NCBI GenBank assembly: GCA_007129055.1
Contig: SKWE01000163.1
Location: forward strand, 1-11,159
Source: Syntrophomonadaceae bacterium
GTDB taxonomy: Bacteria > Bacillota > Dethiobacteria > DTU022
Length of the DNA: 11,159 bases
Direction of reading: 5' to 3'
Numbering within the stretch: the stretch's first letter is position 1; the number at the start of each line of letters is the position of its first letter. The notes below the pieces were generated by a model, which was given only the letters and a program-made list of their open reading frames with translations, had not been told where the DNA came from and did no database searches. The position numbers and the translations under genes were made by a program. Of this stretch, positions 1-7,599 are shown piece after piece.

Positions 1-207
1 CTGGCTGGCGGTTTTGGCAGCGGGATTATGGAAATGTTTGAAAAAAGGGGACTCTGCCTGCCCTTAAAGCGCCTTGGGATCGAAGATTGTTTTGTAGGAC
101 ATGGAACAAGGCCCCAGGTGTTAGCCGAAAACCTGCTTGATGCTGAGGGCATATACAGGGAAGTTCTATCCTTCAACAACGAAAAGGCAGCGGGAGAACA
201 CAATTGA
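1..207 (+). CDS. dxs: 1-deoxy-D-xylulose-5-phosphate synthase, C-terminal end (partial)
   Basis: Only the last 68 codons are present; the gene enters from the left edge and stops at TGA 205-207. Dxs is a cytoplasmic, thiamine-diphosphate-dependent enzyme that condenses pyruvate and glyceraldehyde 3-phosphate to DXP, the first step of the MEP isoprenoid pathway. The visible part matches the end of the C-terminal transketolase-like domain: an AGGFGSGIMEMFE stretch, then LKRLGIEDCFVGHGTRPQVL, the usual 'R-LGIPD-FV-HG' region, and a final helix. The catalytic and cofactor-binding parts lie outside the window. The stop overlaps the TTG start of tlyA by four bases, so the two are probably translationally coupled; dxs followed by tlyA is a common Firmicutes order. 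Identification rests on a short tail plus context, but both agree. Confidence 0.9.
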   Translation: MAGGFGSGIMEMFEKRGLCLPLKRLGIEDCFVGHGTRPQVLAENLLDAEGIYREVLSFNNEKAAGEHN

Positions 208-1040
208 AATCTTCCGGTGAAAAAAAGCGTCTTGACCAGCTGCTGGGCGAGCGTTACCCGGATTTAAGCCGCACTAAAATCCAGGCAGAAATTATGGCTG
301 GAAATGTCCTGGTAGATGGAGTAGTTACTGATAAGCCCGGGCATAAGGTGGCATCCGGTTCTGATTTAGAGTTGAAGAAAAAAGACAATCCCTACGTTAG
401 CCGGGGCGGCCTGAAGCTTGAAGGTGCACTGGATTACTTTAACCTTAAAGTTAAGGGTGTCACCGTGCTGGATGTGGGCGCTTCAACTGGCGGTTTTACA
501 GACTGCCTGCTCCAAAGAGGCGCAGCGCTGGTTTACGCGCTTGATGTTGGCTACGGGCAGCTTGACTATAAGCTGCGAAACGACCAGCGGGTAATAGTTA
601 TGGAACGTTTTAATATTCGTGACTTAAAACCCGGTGATCTTAATACCCCGCCAGGATTTGCAGTAGTAGATGTATCCTTCATTTCTCTTTCAAAAGTACT
701 TCCTGTTCTAAAGAATATAAAGATACCATCCATCTTAGCCCTGGTTAAACCACAGTTTGAAGTGGGAAAAGCGGAAGCTGACCGCGGTAAGGGCGTGATC
801 AGGGACAAAAGCCTGCACCGTGAAGTGTTGATAAATGCCGCAGGTTATGCTCTCGATTGCGGTTATATAAGCAGGGGAGTTACCTATTCAGGCATCACCG
901 GACCCAAGGGTAATATAGAGTATTTCATTTACCTGGATTTAGCAAAGGAAAGTGAAGCGTTGGATATAAAAGCACTGGAAATAGAGACAGAGAATACAAT
1001 TGATGCTGCGCATCATAAATTCTTCCCGGCCAGGGGTTAA
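204..1040 (+). CDS. tlyA: TlyA family rRNA (cytidine-2'-O)-methyltransferase
   Basis: Predicted SAM-dependent 2'-O-methyltransferase of rRNA; characterised TlyA proteins modify C1409 of 16S and/or C1920 of 23S rRNA (Escherichia coli-type numbering). Members are often annotated as hemolysin A. The 278-residue protein has an N-terminal S4 RNA-binding domain (about residues 8-65), then an FtsJ/RrmJ-like Rossmann domain. SAM motif I is VLDVGASTGGF at 88-98. The K-D-K-E tetrad of 2'-O-methyltransferases appears intact: K71 in SRGGLKLE, D156 in VVDVSFIS, K182 in LVKPQFE, and E239 in GNIEYF. The start is TTG at 204, overlapping the dxs stop (TTGA); a GGGAGA Shine-Dalgarno at 192-197 and the normal N-terminus of the family support it. 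Length is typical (about 240-280). Which rRNA position or positions it methylates cannot be read from the sequence. Confidence 0.93.
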   Translation: MKSSGEKKRLDQLLGERYPDLSRTKIQAEIMAGNVLVDGVVTDKPGHKVASGSDLELKKKDNPYVSRGGLKLEGALDYFNLKVKGVTVLDVGASTGGFTDCLLQRGAALVYALDVGYGQLDYKLRNDQRVIVMERFNIRDLKPGDLNTPPGFAVVDVSFISLSKVLPVLKNIKIPSILALVKPQFEVGKAEADRGKGVIRDKSLHREVLINAAGYALDCGYISRGVTYSGITGPKGNIEYFIYLDLAKESEALDIKALEIETENTIDAAHHKFFPARG

Positions 1041-1096
1041 CTGTTTGAAGGATATCTGTTCCGTGCGCAGAATAAAAAGTTACAATACTAAGATAT

Positions 1097-1101
1097 AAAG
1101 G
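1097..1101 (+). promoter_or_regulatory. Ribosome binding site that decides the nadK start
   Basis: The AAAGG run sits directly against an in-frame ATG at 1102, which is too close for initiation, but it lies 9 nt before an in-frame GTG at 1111. This favours GTG 1111 as the nadK start. The protein then begins (M)KDIGVIPN, the normal start of the NAD kinase fold. Confidence 0.5.
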
Positions 1102-1110
1102 ATGAGCTGT

Positions 1111-1962
1111 GTGAAGGATATTGGCGTTATTCCAAACTGGCACAAACATAATGCTGACCTGGTTGTTGATAAGATTACACGTTTTTTTGAACAGAGACAG
1201 GTATCGCTGCGCGTGGCAGACGATAAAATGGCTGATTTTTATAGCGAAGTATCACTGGCAGAACAGCTTAATGGCTGGCATGAACAGCTTGAGCTATTTA
1301 TTGTAGTTGGCGGAGATGGTACTATATTAAGAGTGGCCAGGGATATGGCCTGCTGGGATGTACCGATCCTGGGCATTAACCTGGGTCAGAAAGGTTTTCT
1401 GGCAGAAATTGAAGTTGAACAGATGGAGCGGTTTTTGCAATACATAGCTAGCGGACAGTATAACTACCATGAAAGAATGATGATTGAAGCTTCACTGAAA
1501 AGGAAAGAGCAGGAGCTGGGAAAGTACCTGGCATTGAATGATATCGTTGTTTCAAGAGGCCCTTTTTCACGGATTATTAAGCTGGAAACCTACGTAAATG
1601 AAGATTTCATGGAAAGTTATTCGGGTGACGGCCTCATCGTTGCCACGCCAACAGGTTCAACCGGTTATTCTCTCTCAGCGGGCGGGCCAATAGTCAACCC
1701 CACGATGAATCTATTTATTGTTACCCCTATCTGCCCACACAGCCTCTACAATCGTTCAGTTATCGTCAACGGCTCTGACATTATTAAAATGCGGGTAGAT
1801 TCAAGGCAGGTTCAGGTTGTTCTGACGGTTGATGGCCAGGTGCGTTTTGCCCTGGAAGATGAAGACCAAATCATTATTTCTTCATCGGGGCAAAGTGTTA
1901 AGCTGGTCTGCTTTGACGATTACTCTTTTTACAGGATGCTGCACCAGAAGCTGAAAGCATAG
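1111..1962 (+). CDS. nadK: NAD kinase (ATP/polyphosphate-NAD kinase family)
   Basis: Phosphorylates NAD+ to NADP+ in the cytoplasm, the sole route to NADP in most bacteria. From GTG 1111 the protein has 283 residues, in the usual range. An in-frame ATG at 1102 would add three residues but is abutted by its Shine-Dalgarno. Family motifs are clear: GGDGTILRVARD (nucleotide binding and catalytic Asp), NLGQKGFLAEIE, an LNDIVVSRG segment where many members have 'NE', and the C-terminal-domain signature DGLIVATPTGSTGYSLSAGG. The late segment with PICPHSLYNRSVIV is also typical. The gene lies 70 nt after tlyA and 38 nt before recN. In many Firmicutes argR sits between nadK/tlyA and recN; it is absent here. 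No strong promoter or terminator was found in the 70-nt gap. Confidence 0.95.
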   Translation: MKDIGVIPNWHKHNADLVVDKITRFFEQRQVSLRVADDKMADFYSEVSLAEQLNGWHEQLELFIVVGGDGTILRVARDMACWDVPILGINLGQKGFLAEIEVEQMERFLQYIASGQYNYHERMMIEASLKRKEQELGKYLALNDIVVSRGPFSRIIKLETYVNEDFMESYSGDGLIVATPTGSTGYSLSAGGPIVNPTMNLFIVTPICPHSLYNRSVIVNGSDIIKMRVDSRQVQVVLTVDGQVRFALEDEDQIIISSSGQSVKLVCFDDYSFYRMLHQKLKA

Positions 1963-2000
1963 AAATAGCAGGTTAAATAGCGCCAGGGAGGGTAGTTTAA

Positions 2001-3710
2001 ATGCTTGTTGAGCTACAGGTAAATAATTACGCACTCATAGACGATCTAAAAATTGAATTCAGTTCAGGGCTAAACGTCCTCAGTGGGGAAACAGGCGCAG
2101 GGAAATCGATTGTAATTGGGGCGATTAATCTATTGCTGGGTGAGAGGGCAGCAGTGGATCAGATTCGCCAGGGCCAGGATAAAGCATATATAGAAGGTAT
2201 TCTAAACTGTGAGAATCACGCAATAGATCCCCTGTTAAAAGTTTTTTCAGATGCAGGGATTGACTGGGAAGATGACTTGATTATTGCCAGGGAGGTTTAT
2301 AAAAACGGCCGGAGCGTGGCAAGGGTTAACGGACGTGCCGTGCCGGTTTCATTTCTCAAGGACCTGGGGCGGTTTTTGGTAGATCTTCATGGTCAACACC
2401 AGCATCAATCGCTGCTGCGCCCCGAAGAGCACCTCCAATTGCTTGACCTGTTCGGTGGAGAAAAGATTAAAAACGCAAGGGTTAAAACGGCAGACCTTTA
2501 TCACAAATGGCAGAAATTGAAAAAAGACCTGAACGCGCTTGGAGAAAGCAAGGCAGAGCGGGAAAGGCGCATAGATGTAGTACAATACCAATTAACGGAA
2601 ATCAGGGAAGCGAACCTTAATCCGGGCGAAGATGAAGAACTGGCAGAACGGGAAAAGATACTGGCTAATGCAGAAAAGATCAGCACTTTAGCTAACCAGG
2701 CTTACAGTGAGCTTTACGCCGGTGAAGAAAACGGTTCAGATACGGCGGTAATAGACAGGTTAGGCAGAATAACCAGGCTAATCGATGATGCTGCTGATAT
2801 AGATAAAAGCCTGGGAACCCTGATCGAGCTTTTGAGAAGCGCTTCTGCCCAACTGGAAGAGGTTTCACATGAGCTGCGGGATTACAGCGATAAAATTGAG
2901 TTTCAACCTGATGAGCTGATCAGTCTGCAGGACAGGGTAAATAAGATAAACACACTGAAGCGTAAGTACGGCCCGAACCTTGAAGATGTGATAGCATTTG
3001 CAGATAACCTTGAAGTTGAGATAGAGCGGCTGAGAAACAGCGAAACCCTTGCAGCAGAGCTGGAAGAAGAAATAAAGAAAGCAGAAGGGCTGCTGAGCGC
3101 TGAAAGTAATACTTTAAGGCTTTTAAGGCAGGAAGTTGCATTAGAACTTGAAAAGCAGCTGCAGGTGACACTTAAAGAGCTGGCATTACCAAATGCCCGT
3201 TTTAAAATCAGCATTAAACCAAAAATTGATTATTCCGCGCTGGGTATGGATGAGGTAGAATTTCTATTCTCTGCAAACAAGGGCGAAGAGGTAAGGCCAC
3301 TGGTAAAAATTATTTCCGGTGGTGAAATGTCCAGGGTAATGCTGGCCTTAAAGACTATTTTCGCCAGGGAAGACCGGGTACCCACCCTTATATTTGATGA
3401 AGTCGACTCAGGAGTAGGTGGCGCTACAGTTCAGTCGGTAGCAGAAAAGCTTGCTCAGCTGGCTAAATATCACCAGGTAATGTGTGTTACCCACAGCCCG
3501 CAAATAGCAGCAATGGCTGATACTCATTTTAGCCTTTACAAGGAAACAGTTAAAGACAGGACCCTGACCAGGGCTGCAAGGTTAGAGGAAGATGAAAAGC
3601 GCAGGGAAATTGCCAGGATGCTTGATGGGGCCAGCATAGACAATGTCAGCCTGCAGCATGTAGACAACCTGCTGGAAAGAGCCAGGCTTTATAAAGATCA
3701 GGGCACCTGA
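2001..3710 (+). CDS. recN: DNA repair protein RecN
   Basis: SMC-like ATPase that acts early in double-strand break repair, gathering DNA ends for recombination. The protein has 569 residues, full length for the family (about 550-570). The N-terminal half of the ATPase head carries Walker A, GETGAGKS at 29-36, after the typical MLVELQVNNYALIDDL start. The middle (about 150-390) is rich in Glu, Lys and Leu and forms the expected shorter coiled coil. The C-terminal half-head has the ABC signature SGGEMSR (439-445), Walker B LIFDEVDSG with D466/E467, and the switch region CVTHSPQIAA. The ATG at 2001 is preceded by a strong GGGAGG Shine-Dalgarno (around 1987-1992). The tlyA-nadK-recN order is conserved. 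In spore formers spoIVB and spo0A usually follow; here a sigma-54 activator follows after 25 nt instead. Confidence 0.96.
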   Translation: MLVELQVNNYALIDDLKIEFSSGLNVLSGETGAGKSIVIGAINLLLGERAAVDQIRQGQDKAYIEGILNCENHAIDPLLKVFSDAGIDWEDDLIIAREVYKNGRSVARVNGRAVPVSFLKDLGRFLVDLHGQHQHQSLLRPEEHLQLLDLFGGEKIKNARVKTADLYHKWQKLKKDLNALGESKAERERRIDVVQYQLTEIREANLNPGEDEELAEREKILANAEKISTLANQAYSELYAGEENGSDTAVIDRLGRITRLIDDAADIDKSLGTLIELLRSASAQLEEVSHELRDYSDKIEFQPDELISLQDRVNKINTLKRKYGPNLEDVIAFADNLEVEIERLRNSETLAAELEEEIKKAEGLLSAESNTLRLLRQEVALELEKQLQVTLKELALPNARFKISIKPKIDYSALGMDEVEFLFSANKGEEVRPLVKIISGGEMSRVMLALKTIFAREDRVPTLIFDEVDSGVGGATVQSVAEKLAQLAKYHQVMCVTHSPQIAAMADTHFSLYKETVKDRTLTRAARLEEDEKRREIARMLDGASIDNVSLQHVDNLLERARLYKDQGT

Positions 3711-3735
3711 TAGCCTTTACTAGGGGGATTGGCTT

Positions 3736-5856
3736 ATGCGTCTTGAAGAGATGATGACACGGGACTATGCAACGCTGAAGCCTGAAGACAGTCTCCTGGA
3801 AGCTGTGCGTCTTTTGCGCAACAGCCAGCGCGATGGACTTCCGGTGCTGGATAGCGATAATACCCTGGCCGGTGTATTTACAAAGACAAATTTGTATGAC
3901 GCGCTAATGGAGAATAAATCCCTTGATCAGCCTGTGAGGGGTTTTTACAATAAAAATGTCGTGAAAATCAAGCAGGATCTTACCTACGACCAGGTTATAA
4001 ATGCTGTCAGACGCATACCTGTAGGCACTGGTGTAGTAGTTGACGGTGATGATAATGTAGTTGGCCTTTTTACGAAAGTTGAACTGATAACGGCACTTTT
4101 TAAAGAGGAACAGCTGCTTAATGCCCGGATGAATGCCATGTGCCAGGCTATGCATAACGCCCTGGTTACCATAGATGAGAATAGCAGGATTAATTTTATC
4201 AACCGTTCGGCAGAACAGCTTTTTAATATTGATTACAAAACCGCGCTGGGCAGAAGCCTGGAAGAGGTTTTGCCGGAGCTTAAAATGGAGTTGATCCTGA
4301 GGGATGGCATTATTGAGATCGGGGCAGACTATAAATATGGGAATATTACTACCATGGTTAATAAAACTCCCTTACTCGATAATGGAAAGGCTATAGGCGC
4401 ACTGGCAATATTCCAGGATATTACCGAGCTTGAATCGATAGCAGAAGAGATGGGAACCGTAAAAAGGCTGAACCAGACTTTGCGTACAGTTTTGGATATA
4501 GGATATGATGCGCTTGTTGTTGTAAATGAAGAAGGTAATGTAGTACTGGTTAACCGCACATTTTTAGATTTTATCGGCCTGCAGGAAAAAGATGTAATGC
4601 ATTGTCCGATAAGTGGAGTACTTGAAAACAGCCGACTGCACGTGATTGTAAAAACGGGAATTCCTGAAATAAATGATATCCAGTTTATTGATGGCAAACC
4701 CTACGTGGTATCGCGGCTGCCAATTGTAAGGGATGGACAGGTTATAGGAGCTGTGGGAAAAATCAGCTTTAGAAGGGTCGATGAGTTACGGGAACTGGCA
4801 GGACGCCTGGAGACAATGAACAGCAGACTTACTCATTTCCAGGAAGAGCTAAAAAAAGCCCGGATCAGGGAACAGCTTTATAGCTTTGAAGACATAATTA
4901 CTATCAACCCTGGGATGCGCTCCCTGATTGGGGAAGCAAGGCAGGCAGCTGCCGGCCTTTCAACGGTTTTAGTCAGCGGTGAGAGCGGTGTGGGTAAAGA
5001 ACTGATGGCCCAGGCAATACACCAGGCAAGCCCGCGCCGGGATCAGCCATTTATCAAGGTGAACTGTGCGGCAATACCTGAAAACCTTCTGGAATCAGAG
5101 TTTTTCGGGTATGTTAAGGGTGCATTTACCGGGGCAAGCGAACAGGGGAAAAAGGGAAAACTTGACCTGGCAAACGGCGGAACACTTTTTCTCGATGAAA
5201 TTGGTGATATGCCTGCTTCACTACAGGGCAAACTGTTAAGGGTTTTGCAGGAGCAGGCTTATGAAAGAGTGGGCGATACTTCAACTGTCAGGGTAGATAT
5301 ACGCTTTATAGCAGCAACAAACCACGATCTTGATCTAAAAGTAAGGGAAGGTAGTTTTCGAAAGGATTTATATTTCAGGCTAAATGTTATCCCTATTCCG
5401 ATACCGCCACTAAGGCAGCGGCCGGAAGATATATTACCACTGGCTCATGCATTCCTGCGCAAGTATAACGATATTTTCGGAATGCAGGTGAGCGATTTGA
5501 CCCCGGAAGCCCTGGCCATATTAAAAGCTTATACCTGGCCCGGTAACGTGAGGGAATTGGAAAATGTGATTGAAAGGGCTTTGAACTTCACTGCCGGAGA
5601 ATTTATTAAGGTAGAGCATTTACCATCTCACATGCGCGTGGAAGACTTTCCCGGTGACATTAAAACAGGGACAGAACCGGTTTCGAACCGCAATAAAGGG
5701 AATAATTATCGCAGCCTCAGAATTCAGCATGAGAAGGAAGCCATCAGGGAGGCGCTTTCTGCAACTGGAGGAAATAAGAGCGAAGCTGCCAAAATGTTGG
5801 GGATCAGCCGGTCATGGCTTTATAAAAAAATGAAGCAGCTGGCAATTGAATTATAA
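3736..5856 (+). CDS. Sigma-54-dependent transcriptional activator with CBS pair and two PAS domains
   Basis: A 706-residue bacterial enhancer-binding protein expected to open RNA polymerase-sigma-54 promoters by ATP hydrolysis. Domains in order: a CBS pair at about 1-125 (MRLEEMMTRDYATLKPEDSL start, second repeat ending VVGLFTKVELI); PAS 1 at about 133-235 (ALVTIDENSRINFINRSAEQ); PAS 2 at about 250-345 (ALVVVNEEGNVVLVNRTFLD); a short helical linker; the AAA+ domain at about 385-620; and a Fis-type HTH at about 665-703. All AAA+ motifs are intact: Walker A GESGVGKE (415-422), the sigma-54 contact loop GAFTGA (462-467), Walker B TLFLDE (483-488), the arginine-finger segment FRKDLYFRLN (541-550), and sensor II WPGNVREL (601-608). 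There is no response-regulator receiver domain, so the signal is probably a small ligand: adenine nucleotide or SAM at CBS, and a redox or metabolite cue at PAS. It is 26 nt upstream of an acyl-CoA dehydrogenase, a likely co-transcribed partner or target. The architecture resembles BkdR/RocR-type activators of amino- and fatty-acid catabolism; the exact regulon is unknown. Confidence 0.93.
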   Translation: MRLEEMMTRDYATLKPEDSLLEAVRLLRNSQRDGLPVLDSDNTLAGVFTKTNLYDALMENKSLDQPVRGFYNKNVVKIKQDLTYDQVINAVRRIPVGTGVVVDGDDNVVGLFTKVELITALFKEEQLLNARMNAMCQAMHNALVTIDENSRINFINRSAEQLFNIDYKTALGRSLEEVLPELKMELILRDGIIEIGADYKYGNITTMVNKTPLLDNGKAIGALAIFQDITELESIAEEMGTVKRLNQTLRTVLDIGYDALVVVNEEGNVVLVNRTFLDFIGLQEKDVMHCPISGVLENSRLHVIVKTGIPEINDIQFIDGKPYVVSRLPIVRDGQVIGAVGKISFRRVDELRELAGRLETMNSRLTHFQEELKKARIREQLYSFEDIITINPGMRSLIGEARQAAAGLSTVLVSGESGVGKELMAQAIHQASPRRDQPFIKVNCAAIPENLLESEFFGYVKGAFTGASEQGKKGKLDLANGGTLFLDEIGDMPASLQGKLLRVLQEQAYERVGDTSTVRVDIRFIAATNHDLDLKVREGSFRKDLYFRLNVIPIPIPPLRQRPEDILPLAHAFLRKYNDIFGMQVSDLTPEALAILKAYTWPGNVRELENVIERALNFTAGEFIKVEHLPSHMRVEDFPGDIKTGTEPVSNRNKGNNYRSLRIQHEKEAIREALSATGGNKSEAAKMLGISRSWLYKKMKQLAIEL

Positions 5857-5882
5857 GATCATACAGACTGGGAGGATTTATA

Positions 5883-7028
5883 ATGGATTTTGAATTAACA
5901 ACTGAACAACTGGCAATGCAAAAAATGGCCCGCGAATATGTTGAAAAAGAGGTCATACCGGTAGCAGCGGAATATGACGAAAAAGAGGAAATGCCCGTTG
6001 AACTAATCAGGAAAATGGTGGCAGAAGGATTTTCATCAATATCCACACCGGAAGAATACGGTGGAGCGGGGATGGATGAAGTAACTGTATGCCTGGTTAC
6101 TGAGGAACTGGGGCGCGGTTGCGCAGGTATAGCAACCGGGATTGGAGCGAATTCACTGGCCGGTCTTCCTATACTATTAGCCGGTAACGAAGAGCAAAAG
6201 AAAAAATATCTCACACCTTTATGCGAAGGGAAGCTGGCTTCTTTTTGTTTAACTGAACCCGATGCCGGTTCGGATGTGGGGGCAATATCTACTACTGCCA
6301 TAAAAGATGGTTCCGATTATGTAATTAATGGTACAAAATGTTTTATAACAAATGGAACTTATGCTGATTATTACGTTGTATTTGCCGTGGTTGATCCAAA
6401 ACGCGGGGCAAGAACGCTGACCCCGTTTGTGGTTGAAAAAGAAATGACTGGAATAGATGCGAGCCGGAAAGAGAAAAAAATGGGTATTCGGTCCAGCAAT
6501 ACAGCGGTAGTTGTTTTCGATGAAGTGCGGGTGCCCGCTGAGAATTTGCTTGGTAAGGAAGGAGGCGGCTTCAGGGTAGCTATGGAAACTTTTGATATTT
6601 CCAGGCCCATGATCGCTTCACTTGCCGTTGGTTTGGGCAGGGCAGCCTATGAAGCTGCGGTAGCTTATGCCCGGGAAAGAGTCCAGTTCGGCAAGCCGAT
6701 TATTCAGCAGCAGGCAATCCAGTTTATGCTGGCTGACATGGTAATGGATATTGAAGCCGCCCGTTCCCTGGTTTATCGCGCAGCATGCATGATCGGAAAA
6801 GGTGAAAAAAGTTTGTCTGCTTTTTCTTCAATGGCCAAGGCTTATGCCGGAGATATGGCTATGCGGGTAACAGTTGATGCACTTCAGATTCTTGGGGGAT
6901 ACGGGTTCTGTCGTGAATATCCCCTTGAAAAATATATGCGCGACGCTAAAATAATGCAGATCTATGAAGGGACAAATCAGATCCAGCGGTTAGTTATAGC
7001 AAACGGAATTGTAAACGGCAGGATTTAA
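5883..7028 (+). CDS. Acyl-CoA dehydrogenase (short/medium or branched chain)
   Basis: FAD enzyme that makes the alpha,beta double bond of an acyl-CoA and passes electrons to electron-transfer flavoprotein. The 381-residue length is standard for soluble family members. The N-terminal helical domain begins MDFELTTEQLAMQKMAREYV. The middle beta domain has the FAD/substrate signatures CLTEPDAGSD and NGTKCFITNG. The C-terminal domain has RVQFGKPI, LQILGGYGFCREYPLEKYMRDAK and QIYEGTNQIQR; E362 in YEGT is at the catalytic-base position of butyryl-, medium-chain and short/branched-chain enzymes. Chain-length preference cannot be settled by eye. ATG at 5883 follows a strong GGGAGG Shine-Dalgarno (5870-5875). 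No etfAB, thiolase or CoA-transferase gene is adjacent, which is unusual for a beta-oxidation operon; the neighbours are the sigma-54 activator and nudF. Confidence 0.93.
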   Translation: MDFELTTEQLAMQKMAREYVEKEVIPVAAEYDEKEEMPVELIRKMVAEGFSSISTPEEYGGAGMDEVTVCLVTEELGRGCAGIATGIGANSLAGLPILLAGNEEQKKKYLTPLCEGKLASFCLTEPDAGSDVGAISTTAIKDGSDYVINGTKCFITNGTYADYYVVFAVVDPKRGARTLTPFVVEKEMTGIDASRKEKKMGIRSSNTAVVVFDEVRVPAENLLGKEGGGFRVAMETFDISRPMIASLAVGLGRAAYEAAVAYARERVQFGKPIIQQQAIQFMLADMVMDIEAARSLVYRAACMIGKGEKSLSAFSSMAKAYAGDMAMRVTVDALQILGGYGFCREYPLEKYMRDAKIMQIYEGTNQIQRLVIANGIVNGRI

Positions 7029-7031
7029 AAA

Positions 7032-7038
7032 GAGGTGA
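7032..7038 (+). promoter_or_regulatory. Ribosome binding site pointing to an ATT start for nudF
   Basis: GAGGTGA at 7032-7038 is a near-perfect Shine-Dalgarno, located just after the acyl-CoA dehydrogenase stop. Six bases downstream, in the nudF frame, is ATT at 7045. The in-frame TGA at 7036 (inside this site) excludes any earlier start, and there is no ATG, GTG or TTG in frame until GTG 7219. The site therefore fixes the start region of nudF. Confidence 0.7.
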
Positions 7039-7044
7039 TTTAAG

Positions 7045-7587
7045 ATTAGCGATTATTTAAAGGAAGAAACTTTATCCAGCAGCTATTTATACCGGGGCAG
7101 GATTGTTAATATACGGCAGGACCGGGTTAAGATATCCGGTGGCCAGACTGCTTTTCGCGAGGTAGTTGAACATCCCGGAGCAGTTGCCATAATAGCTTTA
7201 AACGAAACGAAAGAAGTAGTGCTTGTCAGACAGCACCGCCAGCCAGCGGGCGAAATTTTACTGGAGGTCCCGGCCGGAAAGCTGGAACCCGGTGAAAGCC
7301 CACTGGATTGTGCCAGGCGCGAAATGATCGAAGAAACTGGTTATGATGCGGAAGTGTTCACCGAACTAATCTGTTTTTTCCCCTCCCCGGGTTTTTGCGA
7401 TGAAAAGATCTATTTATTCAGTGCCGAAAATCTAAAAAGGTCGGATATTGACACAACAGATCCAGAAGAAAGGGTATCTACTGTCACAGTATCTATGGAA
7501 AAAGCTATGGAAATGGTTAACAGTGGTGAAATTGTTGATGGTAAAACAATCATTGCCCTGCAACTGATTATGCTGAAGAAAAATTAA
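7045..7587 (+). CDS. nudF: ADP-ribose pyrophosphatase, NUDIX family, with probable ATT start
   Basis: NUDIX hydrolase predicted to split ADP-ribose into AMP and ribose 5-phosphate, clearing a reactive NAD-breakdown product. From ATT 7045 it has 180 residues, matching Bacillus NudF-type proteins in length and layout: an N-terminal strand region (YRGRIVNIRQDRVKI), then FREVVEHPGAVAIIAL as in 'REIVKHPGAVAVLAV' of the family. The NUDIX box spans G78-Y100 and fits GX5EX7REUXEEXGU fully (E84, R92, E93, E96, E97, G99). FFPSPGFCDEKIYLF at 111-125, with Pro at the expected distance from the box, marks the ADP-ribose subfamily. The first standard in-frame start, GTG 7219, would delete 58 conserved residues and has no good Shine-Dalgarno, whereas GAGGTGA precedes ATT 7045. 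The stop is TAA 7585-7587. The gene lies 16 nt after the acyl-CoA dehydrogenase. The family call is firm; the ATT start is an inference. Confidence 0.9.
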   Translation: MSDYLKEETLSSSYLYRGRIVNIRQDRVKISGGQTAFREVVEHPGAVAIIALNETKEVVLVRQHRQPAGEILLEVPAGKLEPGESPLDCARREMIEETGYDAEVFTELICFFPSPGFCDEKIYLFSAENLKRSDIDTTDPEERVSTVTVSMEKAMEMVNSGEIVDGKTIIALQLIMLKKN

Positions 7588-7599
7588 AATTGCTGTAAA

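Noticed and set aside
1045..1086. Possible sigma-A promoter in the tlyA-nadK gap (TTGAAG and TACAAT)
   Set aside because: The two hexamers are about 30 bases apart, not 16-18; each alone has no acceptable partner.
1138..1154. TGGCAC followed by ATGC, resembling a sigma-54 -24/-12 promoter
   Set aside because: Spacing between the GG and GC elements is two bases too long, and the site lies inside nadK. I found no good sigma-54 promoter near the activator or the acyl-CoA dehydrogenase.
4329..4697. Minus-strand frame of 122 aa within the PAS region of the sigma-54 activator
   Set aside because: Antisense shadow; the Ser/Thr/Ile-rich composition comes from the opposite strand of the PAS coding sequence.
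5804..6301. Long minus-strand frame (165 aa) over the end of the activator gene and the start of the acyl-CoA dehydrogenase
   Set aside because: It lies antisense to two clear genes, spans their junction, is rich in Ser/Pro/Ala as expected of an antisense frame, and has no recognisable domain.
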